A DNA stretch of 64,000 bases from Candidatus Thiodiazotropha endoloripes. Its GTDB lineage: Bacteria > Pseudomonadota > Gammaproteobacteria > Chromatiales > Chromatiaceae. The position numbers and the translations under genes were made by a program. Below, one piece after another: positions 8,171 through 15,319 of the stretch. The first letter of the stretch is position 1; every line of letters starts with the position of its first letter. The stretch spans positions 124,001 to 188,000 of the forward strand of contig LVKA01000016.1 in the NCBI GenBank assembly GCA_001709035.1, given 5' to 3'. The notes beneath the pieces were generated by a model. That model did not search any database and was not told where the DNA came from. It worked only from the letters and a program-made list of their open reading frames with translations.

Positions 8171-9439
8171 TTACTTTTCATCTTCAACCAGATGCTCTGC
8201 AATCATCTCGGTTAAACCGACGACCGGCATCTCCATGCGATACTCTTCCAAACCCTCTTCGATGATCAGGCGACAGTTGGCACAGGCGGTCACCAAAGTC
8301 TCCACATTGAGTTCATCGAGTTGGGTCTTCTTGCGTTTGAATGCTTTTATCCGCAACTCTTCGGCCCGTTCATTGGCACTGACTCCGCCGCCACCGCCGC
8401 AACACCAGTTCATTTCACGGCTGTCGTTCATATCAACAAAGTTCGTTGCAACCAGTTTCAGCAGGTTGCGCGGCGGTTCCAGTACACCACCTTTACGTAC
8501 AATCTGGCAGGGATCGTGGAAGGTCAGACGGTCATCTTCAGTACCCTCTGTCTTCAAACGCCCTGTGGAACGTAATTCATCGAGCAGTTCCAGGATATGC
8601 ACAACTTTGAAATCATAGGGCCGCCCGATCAGGTTGGGTCCCTCCCAACGGATCGCCGTGTAGGCGTGTCCGCATTCCGGACTGATCACATATTTGACCT
8701 TCAGCTTCTCTGCCGCCACCACGACACGATTCACCAACTCACGGGCGATATCGGAAGATCCGATCTGAATACCTGAGTTGGTTGCCTCAAATGCCTCCGA
8801 GCTGATCGTCCAGGTAACCCCGGCCTGTTTGAAGATCCGCGCAAGGGCCTCCAGATACTCAGGAAAGTTCATGATCTCCATGGAGGACAACAACGCCATG
8901 TAATCAGCGCCTTCCACATCCACTGGGATGGTCAGACCGCTGTCCGCCTCCACATGTTTGATCTGTGCCGCCAAGGCTGGAAACTTGACCCCCATTGGGC
9001 TACCGATGGTCACCGCCCGTCGGCTCGCCCCTTTGATACCTTCCGGAGCATAACCCGCCGCCACAAAACCTTCCCGGGCACGGCGGATCATATAGCTGAT
9101 ATCATTACCCACCGGACAGACCATGGAGCAACGGCCACACAGGGTGCAACCGTCATAGATGAGGGTCTCCCACTCCTCCAACAGTTCGTTGGTTACAGGC
9201 TTGCTCAGACCCAGCATCGATTTCAGGCGACCCCACAGGGTGTACTCCTGCTCCCATACCCGGCGTAAAGGTTCCAGCTTATGAATCGGCGTATATTTGG
9301 GATCATCGGTCTCGGTATAGAAGAGACAGGCTTCGGCACACATACCGCAATTCACACAGCTGGAGAAGAACGACGCCACGGGTGCATTCATCTGTTCGCG
9401 AAAGGCGTTCATGCCTCTTTCTAAGGTTGCCTCACTCAT
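8171..9439 (-). CDS. isp2: Isp2: HdrD-like iron-sulfur electron transfer subunit
   Basis: Cytoplasmic iron-sulfur protein of about 422 aa linking hydrogenase and Isp1. Two ferredoxin-type clusters are visible near the N terminus (CVNCGMCAEAC and CTLCGRCSMVC), followed by two CCG-type domains; one keeps DPCQIVRKGG with WCCGGGGG, as in heterodisulfide reductase subunit D/B. The ATG at 9439 overlaps the Isp1 stop in an ATGA arrangement and has GAGGAG just upstream, so the longer in-frame start at 9481 is rejected. Known Isp2 proteins connect the hydrogenase through Isp1 to quinone or cytoplasmic redox partners. Confidence 0.92.
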   Translation of the reverse strand: MSEATLERGMNAFREQMNAPVASFFSSCVNCGMCAEACLFYTETDDPKYTPIHKLEPLRRVWEQEYTLWGRLKSMLGLSKPVTNELLEEWETLIYDGCTLCGRCSMVCPVGNDISYMIRRAREGFVAAGYAPEGIKGASRRAVTIGSPMGVKFPALAAQIKHVEADSGLTIPVDVEGADYMALLSSMEIMNFPEYLEALARIFKQAGVTWTISSEAFEATNSGIQIGSSDIARELVNRVVVAAEKLKVKYVISPECGHAYTAIRWEGPNLIGRPYDFKVVHILELLDELRSTGRLKTEGTEDDRLTFHDPCQIVRKGGVLEPPRNLLKLVATNFVDMNDSREMNWCCGGGGGVSANERAEELRIKAFKRKKTQLDELNVETLVTACANCRLIIEEGLEEYRMEMPVVGLTEMIAEHLVEDEK

Positions 9440-10098
9440 GACTGAACTCCTCTGCGACCTGCCATAGCCCCGTTGTACCAACGGGCGATAATAAAGGTGA
9501 AGGCATGCATAAGCTTGGTAAAGGGAAACAGCACCATCAATAACTCAACGCTGAGTATGTGCAGACCCAGTACCAATGGATAGGGGTCAATCATGCGATG
9601 GTAGGCAAGATATCCGGTAAGCATCGGTAGAAATGTGACCACCCAGGTCAGATAATCTTCCGGGCCGCTGAGAAAACGTTTCACCGGATGGGTCAGACGA
9701 CTGAACAACATCGCTACCAGGGTCACAATGGTCACAGCAGCGATTGCATCAACCAGGTTACTGGCAATACCGGGCCAGCGGATACCAAGTACCGAATCGA
9801 TCAATTCGATGTGCGGTACGAACAGAAACAGACTGATCAGAAATCCAATGTGCCAGATATACCCTCCCACTACGGTAAACGGCGAGCGTTTGAAGCTGCC
9901 CCCTTCCGGTGCGGTACGGGTTACCAGGGTCAACAGCCCGGCTCCCAACTCAGCGCCACGAGGCTCTGAATAATCGGCTTTGCGCCCGAGGATCAAAACC
10001 TCAAGCAGACGTATCAAAACCCCAACAACAAAGATGAACAAAGCAATATCGAACCCTGGTCCTCTTACCCATAAAAGAAAATCAATTGATGTGCTCAT
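9436..10098 (-). CDS. isp1: Isp1: cytochrome b membrane subunit of the hydrogenase
   Basis: Integral membrane cytochrome b of 220 aa, related to the gamma subunit of respiratory nitrate reductase (NarI) and DsrM. About five hydrophobic helices are visible (for example FDIALFIFVVGVLIRLLEV and GYIWHIGFLISLFLFV), with His residues at WHIGF, VPHIE, YHRMI and LHILS available for two b hemes. The start overlaps the small-subunit stop by 4 bases (ATGA) and its stop overlaps the Isp2 start, so the three genes are translationally coupled. It anchors the periplasmic hydrogenase and passes electrons across or into the membrane. Confidence 0.92.
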   Translation of the reverse strand: MSTSIDFLLWVRGPGFDIALFIFVVGVLIRLLEVLILGRKADYSEPRGAELGAGLLTLVTRTAPEGGSFKRSPFTVVGGYIWHIGFLISLFLFVPHIELIDSVLGIRWPGIASNLVDAIAAVTIVTLVAMLFSRLTHPVKRFLSGPEDYLTWVVTFLPMLTGYLAYHRMIDPYPLVLGLHILSVELLMVLFPFTKLMHAFTFIIARWYNGAMAGRRGVQS

Positions 10099-11201
10099 GA
10101 TTTCTTATCCAAGTCGTCAATGGTAACGGTTTCATGTTGTGCCGCCGCTTTCGCCCGGGTACTGCGATTGAGCGCTCCAGCAGCGGCGCCCAATGCGACA
10201 CCGGCACCCACAACATAGCCAGTCTTTCTGGTGAGATCGCTATCGGGAATGGAGAGTGCGTTATAAAAACCACCGGCATCCCAAAAGTCGGGCTCAGAAC
10301 ATCCCAGACAGCCATGACCGGATTCAACCGGCCAGCTTGTACCCTGATTCCATTTTGCTGTGGCACAGGCGTTATAGGTCATTGGACCTTTGCAACCCAG
10401 TCTGAACAAACACCAACCCTTACGCGCCCCTTCATCGTCGAATGTCTCAGCGAACAGCCCTTTGTCATAGAATGGCCGTCGATAACATCGATCATGAATG
10501 CTCTGTCCGAAGAAGACCATCGGGCGTCCCAGAGCATCCAGTTCAGGTAGTGAACCAAAGGTCAGGAAGTGGGCCAGTACACCGGTAATTACCGTAGGGA
10601 TAGGTGGACAACCGGATACATTGACAACCGGTTTGTCCTTGACGATCTCACCAACAGAGACCGCACCAGTGGGATTGGGATTGGCATGAGGCAGACCGCC
10701 GAATGCCGCACAACTACCTACCGCAACTACGGCCGCTGCGCCGGCCACGGTCTCTTCAAGCATCTGCAGATTACTGATGCCGGCAATCGCCGAATAGCCC
10801 GGGTTGGCCAATGGTATTGAGCCATCGACAACCACGATGTATTTACCTTCATTCTCATGCATGGCCGCTTCTCTGGCCGCTTCCGCGGCATCACCTGAAG
10901 CAACCTGCAAGGTATGGTGATAATCCAATGAGATATGATCGAAAATCAGGTTTTCCACACTTGGGGAGTGACTGCGGGTCAGTGACTCGGTACACCCGGT
11001 ACACTCCTGAAAGGAAAGCCAGATAACCGATGGGCGCTTTGCCTTCTCCAGGGCCTGCGCAATCGCAGGAACCATGGTGGGCGGCAGCGCCATCATCGAT
11101 GCGGTGGCGGCACAATACTTCAGAAAACCCCGCCTTGAGACCCCTTGTTGACGTAGGCTTTCGCCCAGTGTCATAGAGAGTTTTTTTAGATCATCAGCCA
11201 T
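10095..11201 (-). CDS. hynS: NiFe hydrogenase small subunit
   Basis: Iron-sulfur electron-transfer subunit, about 368 aa. A Tat signal (SRRGFLKYCAATASMM, about residues 22-37) exports the folded heterodimer. The proximal cluster begins at ECTGCTESLTR; glycine rather than an extra cysteine sits between the pair, unlike the oxygen-tolerant six-cysteine type. Distal and medial cluster residues are in RRPFYDKG, GWCLFRLGCKGP, ACATAKW and GHGCLGCSEPDFWD. A C-terminal hydrophobic helix (VVGAGVALGAAAGAL) may anchor it. Start chosen at ATG 11201 because GGAG lies 6-9 bases before it; a TTG eight codons upstream is in frame. It follows the HupH-like gene. Confidence 0.95.
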   Translation of the reverse strand: MADDLKKLSMTLGESLRQQGVSRRGFLKYCAATASMMALPPTMVPAIAQALEKAKRPSVIWLSFQECTGCTESLTRSHSPSVENLIFDHISLDYHHTLQVASGDAAEAAREAAMHENEGKYIVVVDGSIPLANPGYSAIAGISNLQMLEETVAGAAAVVAVGSCAAFGGLPHANPNPTGAVSVGEIVKDKPVVNVSGCPPIPTVITGVLAHFLTFGSLPELDALGRPMVFFGQSIHDRCYRRPFYDKGLFAETFDDEGARKGWCLFRLGCKGPMTYNACATAKWNQGTSWPVESGHGCLGCSEPDFWDAGGFYNALSIPDSDLTRKTGYVVGAGVALGAAAGALNRSTRAKAAAQHETVTIDDLDKKS

Positions 11202-11234
11202 CACAACTCCTACCGCTTCGATCAAGATGCGGAC

Positions 11235-11651
11235 TTAATGCTCTTTTAACTTTGCCTCTAGCCGATCTATGGCATCAACAATATCTTCCTGCTGTGAGAA
11301 TACAATTTTTGGGACAGAACCGATCTCTATCTGTAAAGCGACACGTTCGCCTTCTGCATTTCGGTGATCGACGATCCAGACTCCGGAAAATGCCGTCTCC
11401 CAGATGGTGCTTTCACCCAGGGCATCCATTGTCACGTGAATCTCACCCCGGCCCAGCAGTTGCAACAGTTGCTCTTCATCACCAGGGCCAAACGGCAGTG
11501 AACGTAAATCGATGCAACAGTATTCACCTTCGCTGGAGAAGCGCTGCAGGGCGTGGTGGATTTCATGCAGGATGGGGAGTGCGTTCCCATGGCTGTTCTG
11601 AGTGCCATCGGGAGACTCTACTTTTACAGCGATGTCCTGGAGTCGCGGCAT
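11235..11651 (-). CDS. HupH/HyaF-like hydrogenase expression/formation protein (short form)
   Basis: A 138-residue cytoplasmic protein. The segment EEQLLQLLGRGEIHVTMDALGESTIWETAFSG-like (about 58-90) and the ending on VPKIVFSQQEDI fit the C-terminal domain of the HupH/HyaF family, which assists maturation or quality control of the small subunit. Only one such domain is present, so it is shorter than HupH itself and may correspond to HupJ-like proteins of related clusters. It lies between the maturation protease gene and the small subunit gene, which supports a role in assembly. Exact name is uncertain. Confidence 0.75.
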   Translation of the reverse strand: MPRLQDIAVKVESPDGTQNSHGNALPILHEIHHALQRFSSEGEYCCIDLRSLPFGPGDEEQLLQLLGRGEIHVTMDALGESTIWETAFSGVWIVDHRNAEGERVALQIEIGSVPKIVFSQQEDIVDAIDRLEAKLKEH

Positions 11652-11674
11652 CAGGAAAGCCCTAACTATATGCT

Positions 11675-11704
11675 TATCAGAAAGAATATCACTAATTTCT
11701 GATA
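11675..11704. promoter_or_regulatory. inverted repeat upstream of the HupH-like gene
   Basis: TATCAGAAA and TTTCTGATA, nine perfect base pairs, flank a 12-base spacer in the 135-base gap between the protease gene and the HupH-like gene. It could be an operator for an internal promoter or a hairpin that tunes read-through. The surrounding sequence is AT-rich. Confidence 0.45.
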
Positions 11705-11786
11705 CAGGTGCTGATCTGGATCATCAATGCACCATTAAAGAACTATTTAGCATTAGTTAATTATGAATAGATTAAATAAAATCCTG

Positions 11787-12266
11787 TTATGAGTTTATTC
11801 CCCATTCAGTCAGTATGGAAATTATCGCTTCGATGCCCTGCTCAACGGAAGGTGCAACCACATCACTCAGGGACTCCCCCCAATCCAGCTCCTTCGGTTC
11901 AATGCCCACCAGGTAGCGCTGGGCAGGCAGGGTTTCCGACAAACGAGCAATGTCCAGTAAATCGCCCAGACTGACTTCATGAACACTTGAGCGGTTGCCA
12001 CTCAGGTAGCGATCCATCTCTTCGTTGTGAAACACCTGAAGCGTGCCGGGGGGCTGTTTCATACGTGCCGCGTCCACCACGATCAACCCATCCGCATTGG
12101 CAATGGGTTCGGCCAGAGTGAAACTCAGAGTACCCCCATCCATAAAGGTAACTCCGGGAATATCCCCGGTTTTCTGTTGCATGGCGGTCACCAGATGGAT
12201 ACCAATACCCTCATCACTGAGCAGGGTATTTCCAATGCCCAGGATTAAAACACTTTCTATCTTCAT
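11787..12266 (-). CDS. hydrogenase maturation endopeptidase (HynD/HupD-like)
   Basis: Nickel-checking protease of the M52 family that removes the C-terminal tail of the large subunit after NiFe site assembly. The protein begins LILGIGNTLLSDEGIGIHL, with the nickel-liganding Glu in DEGIG; the second Asp lies in VVDAARMKQPPG and the conserved His in SVHEVSLGDLL. About 159 aa from the ATG at 12266, the usual length; the longer in-frame ATG at 12329 would add a non-conserved stretch. First gene of the hydrogenase operon, divergent from hypC across a 250-base region with symmetric elements. Its expected substrate tail is the 15-residue C terminus of the large subunit here. Confidence 0.92.
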   Translation of the reverse strand: MKIESVLILGIGNTLLSDEGIGIHLVTAMQQKTGDIPGVTFMDGGTLSFTLAEPIANADGLIVVDAARMKQPPGTLQVFHNEEMDRYLSGNRSSVHEVSLGDLLDIARLSETLPAQRYLVGIEPKELDWGESLSDVVAPSVEQGIEAIISILTEWGINS

Positions 12267-12353
12267 ACTCTCAGCCCTGAAATCCACCGAGTTATTGTGC
12301 TTGATCAACATTCTACCTTGAAGCGACACCTGACTCCCTGCGAGAATAACTTT

Positions 12354-12457
12354 AAGGGAACTTGGAGTGATATGTCACGCCCGTTTCACTGTTATCTTGG
12401 CTGCCCCCGGATGATCAAGATGCCAGGTTGAGCCAAGATAAATCATTCAGTTCCCTT
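12354..12457. promoter_or_regulatory. nested inverted repeats in the hydrogenase/hyp divergent promoter region
   Basis: An inner pair TTATCTTGGCT (12392-12402) and AGCCAAGATAA (12431-12441) gives 11 perfect base pairs with a 28-base spacer. An outer pair AAGGGAACT (12354-12362) and AGTTCCCTT (12449-12457) gives nine more. Both fall between the protease gene and hypC, which are transcribed away from each other. They may bind a regulator controlling both directions. I found no convincing sigma-54 or FNR box. Confidence 0.55.
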
Positions 12458-12516
12458 TGGACCTCTGAACAGGCCCAGACAGGCGACTTAAATCACCTCA
12501 CCAGGCAGGTTACATC

Positions 12517-12759
12517 ATGTGTCTTGGCATACCCATGCAGATAAAAGAGATTGATGGCTTCACGGCACGCTGTGAAGCCAAAGGGGTTGAAAGGGAGGTC
12601 AGCCTGTTCATGTTGCAGCATGAGGAGCTGGCTGCGGATGATTTCGTGGTGGTGCATGTCGGCTATGCAATCCAGAAGGTCTCCCCTCAGGAGGCACAAT
12701 CCGCCTGGGAAATCTATGATGAGATGTTAACCAAAATGGACCCACAAGCTGATGCATGA
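12517..12759 (+). CDS. hypC: hydrogenase maturation chaperone HypC
   Basis: Small chaperone of 80 aa that with HypD carries the Fe(CN)2CO group to the large subunit precursor. It starts MCLGIPMQI, where Cys2 is the functional cysteine, and keeps the family's short beta-barrel pattern (FVVVHVGYAIQKVS). Normal length. The stop overlaps the hypA start by 8 bases. It heads the plus-strand hypCABD transcript. Confidence 0.95.
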   Translation: MCLGIPMQIKEIDGFTARCEAKGVEREVSLFMLQHEELAADDFVVVHVGYAIQKVSPQEAQSAWEIYDEMLTKMDPQADA

Positions 12760-13099
12760 GCTGTCGGTTTGTCAATCCATGCTAAGACAAGTGGAAGAGA
12801 TCGCCCAGCGCGAACAAGCAATCTTGGTAGAACGGATCATCATTCAGATCGGACCACTCTCCGGGGTGGTTCCTGAATTGTTGCAACAGGCCTTCACCAT
12901 AGCCAGATGCGGAACCAAAGCCGAGTCGGCGGAACTGGTGACAGAGACCCAGCCGGTCAGAGTTCATTGTCTACAATGTGGTTATGATTCCGACGCCCAG
13001 GCCAATCGCCTGCTTTGTGCCAAGTGTGGAGACTATCGCACCCGCCTGATCAGTGGTGACGAACTGTTGTTGGCCAGTGTTGAACTCACTAAAAACTAA
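12752..13099 (+). CDS. hypA: hydrogenase nickel incorporation protein HypA
   Basis: Nickel metallochaperone of 115 aa working with HypB. The nickel-binding N terminus MHELSVCQS is intact (His2), and the zinc site is formed by CLQCGYD (about residues 73-76) and CAKCGDY (about 90-93). The start ATG lies inside the last codons of hypC, so translation is coupled. Followed by hypB after 18 bases. Confidence 0.95.
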   Translation: MHELSVCQSMLRQVEEIAQREQAILVERIIIQIGPLSGVVPELLQQAFTIARCGTKAESAELVTETQPVRVHCLQCGYDSDAQANRLLCAKCGDYRTRLISGDELLLASVELTKN

Positions 13100-13117
13100 T
13101 TTGGGAGTAGCTGTAAA

Positions 13118-13897
13118 ATGTGTGACACCTGTGGATGTAATGTTACCCATGGCAACCGTCATCTGATCGAAGAAGGTGGCAAGCATGCCCATACCTCCGA
13201 TGACCATGTAGCTATCGAGGTCTTGGAGAATCTGCTGAGCGAAAACGACCATCAGGCGGCACACAACAGGGAGCACTTCGAAAGACATGGTGTGCTGGCG
13301 ATCAATCTGATGTCATCCCCGGGCAGTGGCAAGACCCGTCTTCTGGAGCGCACCATCGACCACCTCAGCGGCCGCTACAAAATCGGTGTCATCGAGGGGG
13401 ACCTGGAGACAGAAAACGATGCCCAAAGGATCAGAAACAAAGGCGTGCCCGCGATACAGATAACCACCGGTACCGCCTGCCATCTGGACGCTCACATGAT
13501 CCACCAGGCCTTGCATCAGACCCCTCTGGATCAGCTGGACCTGCTGTTTATTGAAAACGTGGGAAATCTGGTCTGTCCGGCAAGTTTCGATCTGGGACAA
13601 CATCTCAATGTCACCCTGCTATCGGTAACCGAAGGGGATGACAAACCGGCCAAGTACCCGGTGATCTTCCGTGCAGCGGACCATGTGCTGATTACCAAAT
13701 CGGACCTGCTCCCCCTGTTGGATGATTTCGATCCGGACAACGCCGGCCAGGCACTGCAGCAACTCGCTTATAAAAACCCGATCACGCTGGTTTCAGCAAA
13801 ATCAGATCAGGGCATGGATGAGTGGCTCAGCTGGCTGGAAGCGCAGCTAAGCCAGGCAAAGGAAAACACAACAGAACCGGCAACCGCATCACTCTGA
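13118..13897 (+). CDS. hypB: hydrogenase nickel incorporation GTPase HypB
   Basis: GTPase that drives nickel insertion, 259 aa. The N-terminal CDTCGC motif (residues 2-7) is the high-affinity nickel site of the proteobacterial form; the following linker has scattered His (HGNRHL, KHAHTSDDH) but no long poly-His store. The G domain carries SSPGSGKT (about 65-72), EGDLETENDA, the metal-linked TGTACHLDAHM, and NVGNLVCPASFDLG. A good match in length and motifs. Placed between hypA and hypD. Confidence 0.95.
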   Translation: MCDTCGCNVTHGNRHLIEEGGKHAHTSDDHVAIEVLENLLSENDHQAAHNREHFERHGVLAINLMSSPGSGKTRLLERTIDHLSGRYKIGVIEGDLETENDAQRIRNKGVPAIQITTGTACHLDAHMIHQALHQTPLDQLDLLFIENVGNLVCPASFDLGQHLNVTLLSVTEGDDKPAKYPVIFRAADHVLITKSDLLPLLDDFDPDNAGQALQQLAYKNPITLVSAKSDQGMDEWLSWLEAQLSQAKENTTEPATASL

Positions 13898-13918
13898 AGT
13901 CGCAGGGTCGATCCAAAT

Positions 13919-15010
13919 ATGTCTCTGACCGCAAAAGAGTGGCTGACACAGCTTCACCAGCTTCCTTTATCTGATCGATTCAGAATCATGAATGTCTGTG
14001 GGGGACACGAACGTTCCATCACACAGGCGGGGCTCCGCGGCGCCCTGCCCCCGCAGATCGAACTTATCCCGGGCCCGGGTTGTCCAGTTTGTGTCTGCCC
14101 GGAAGAGGATATCTATCAGGCGATACAACTGGCCCTGAATGAAGAGATCACTCTGCTTGCGTTTGGCGATATGTTGCGGGTCCCTGTGAATGTCAGTAAA
14201 CAGGAGCCCCGCTCTCTCGATCAGGCCCACGCAGCCGGCGCCGATATCCGCCCAATCGCTTCACCAATCGAGGCGCTGAAACTGGCCAAATCTGAACCGA
14301 ATCGGGCATTCGTCTTCTTTGCAGCAGGATTTGAGACGACCACCGCACCAGTTGCCTCCCTCCTGGTAGAGGGTATTCCGGACAATCTCTCGATCCTGCT
14401 CTCCGGTCGCCTGACCTGGCCAGCGGTCTCCATGCTGCTGGATTCCGATACCCCCGGCTTCGATGCACTGGTCGCTCCAGGACATGTCGCCACAGTGATG
14501 GGACCTGAAGAGTGGCAATTTGTCGTCGACAAGCATCAGCTACCGGCCGCTATCGCAGGATTCACCAGTGATAGCCTGCTGGCGGCAACCTACTCGGTCT
14601 GCCGCCAAGCTCTGGAAGATCGGCGTTTTCTCGACAACTGCTATGCGCAACTTGTGAAACCCGAGGGAAACCTCAGCGCCAGAGCACATTTGAGTACAGC
14701 CCTGGAGGTTGTCGATGCCAATTGGCGGGGCATCGGCACCATACCCCGGTCAGGTTTTGCACTGCACGCCGACTACGCCCAATGGGATGCCAGACTCCGC
14801 TATCCCGAGTATGACAAAGCCGACCGCAAACGGGCTGGAGAGATGCCGGCCGGTTGCGATTGTGCTCAGGTGGTATTGGGCAAAAAGTATCCCAATCAGT
14901 GCAAACTCTACGGTACTGCCTGTGTACCACGAAATCCTGTTGGACCCTGTATGGTTTCGGATGAAGGGGCTTGCCGGATATGGTGGAGTGGCGGCGTAAG
15001 ACCAGATTAA
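13919..15010 (+). CDS. hypD: hydrogenase maturation protein HypD
   Basis: Iron-sulfur scaffold for assembly of the Fe(CN)2CO unit, 363 aa. Signature motifs: NVCGGHERSI (about residues 23-32), PGPGCPVCVCP (about 52-63), AAGFETTTAP, and a C-terminal cysteine cluster including GCDCAQV, CKLYGTACVP and EGACRIWW. Complete. It ends the recognisable hyp set here: hypE and hypF, which make the cyanide ligand, are not found downstream and must be elsewhere. Confidence 0.95.
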   Translation: MSLTAKEWLTQLHQLPLSDRFRIMNVCGGHERSITQAGLRGALPPQIELIPGPGCPVCVCPEEDIYQAIQLALNEEITLLAFGDMLRVPVNVSKQEPRSLDQAHAAGADIRPIASPIEALKLAKSEPNRAFVFFAAGFETTTAPVASLLVEGIPDNLSILLSGRLTWPAVSMLLDSDTPGFDALVAPGHVATVMGPEEWQFVVDKHQLPAAIAGFTSDSLLAATYSVCRQALEDRRFLDNCYAQLVKPEGNLSARAHLSTALEVVDANWRGIGTIPRSGFALHADYAQWDARLRYPEYDKADRKRAGEMPAGCDCAQVVLGKKYPNQCKLYGTACVPRNPVGPCMVSDEGACRIWWSGGVRPD

Positions 15011-15319
15011 ATCGTCAAGACTCGGCTCAACAACAAAATCCACGGCTAGTGGCCTCGCGGCACCTGACATTGAGTTAACCTCATTGGAGGTTCTGTAAGT
15101 CACTGGATTCTCCCTGCGCGTACAATCCGTTACACAGCACCTATGGAGTGTTACACACTGACGCATCTATGATGGCAGGTAGATCTGGGCATAGATGGCT
15201 ACGACAAGCCGAGGGATGAAAGTATCACCATCTGCATATCCGCAGCAGTTCCCATTGAGCATTGGAGATAGCTTCATCTGCAAAAGATGCAACCGCGATA
15301 TGTCAGCGAAGGAACAGCC
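15011..15319. other. intergenic region before the TonB-dependent receptor, with repeat elements
   Basis: No gene seen in about 310 bases. It holds a direct repeat GTTACACA at 15129-15136 and 15150-15157, spaced 21 bases (two helical turns), and an inverted repeat CATCTATG (15164-15171) with CATAGATG (15190-15197). These may be operator sites for the receptor gene. I saw no match to a standard Fur box or to the E. coli NikR site. Confidence 0.5.

Noticed and set aside
12354-12516. sigma-54 promoter or FNR box before the hydrogenase or hyp genes
   Set aside because: I searched for GG-N10-GC type and TTGAT-N4-ATCAA patterns and found no good match, only partial TTGATCAA-like strings.
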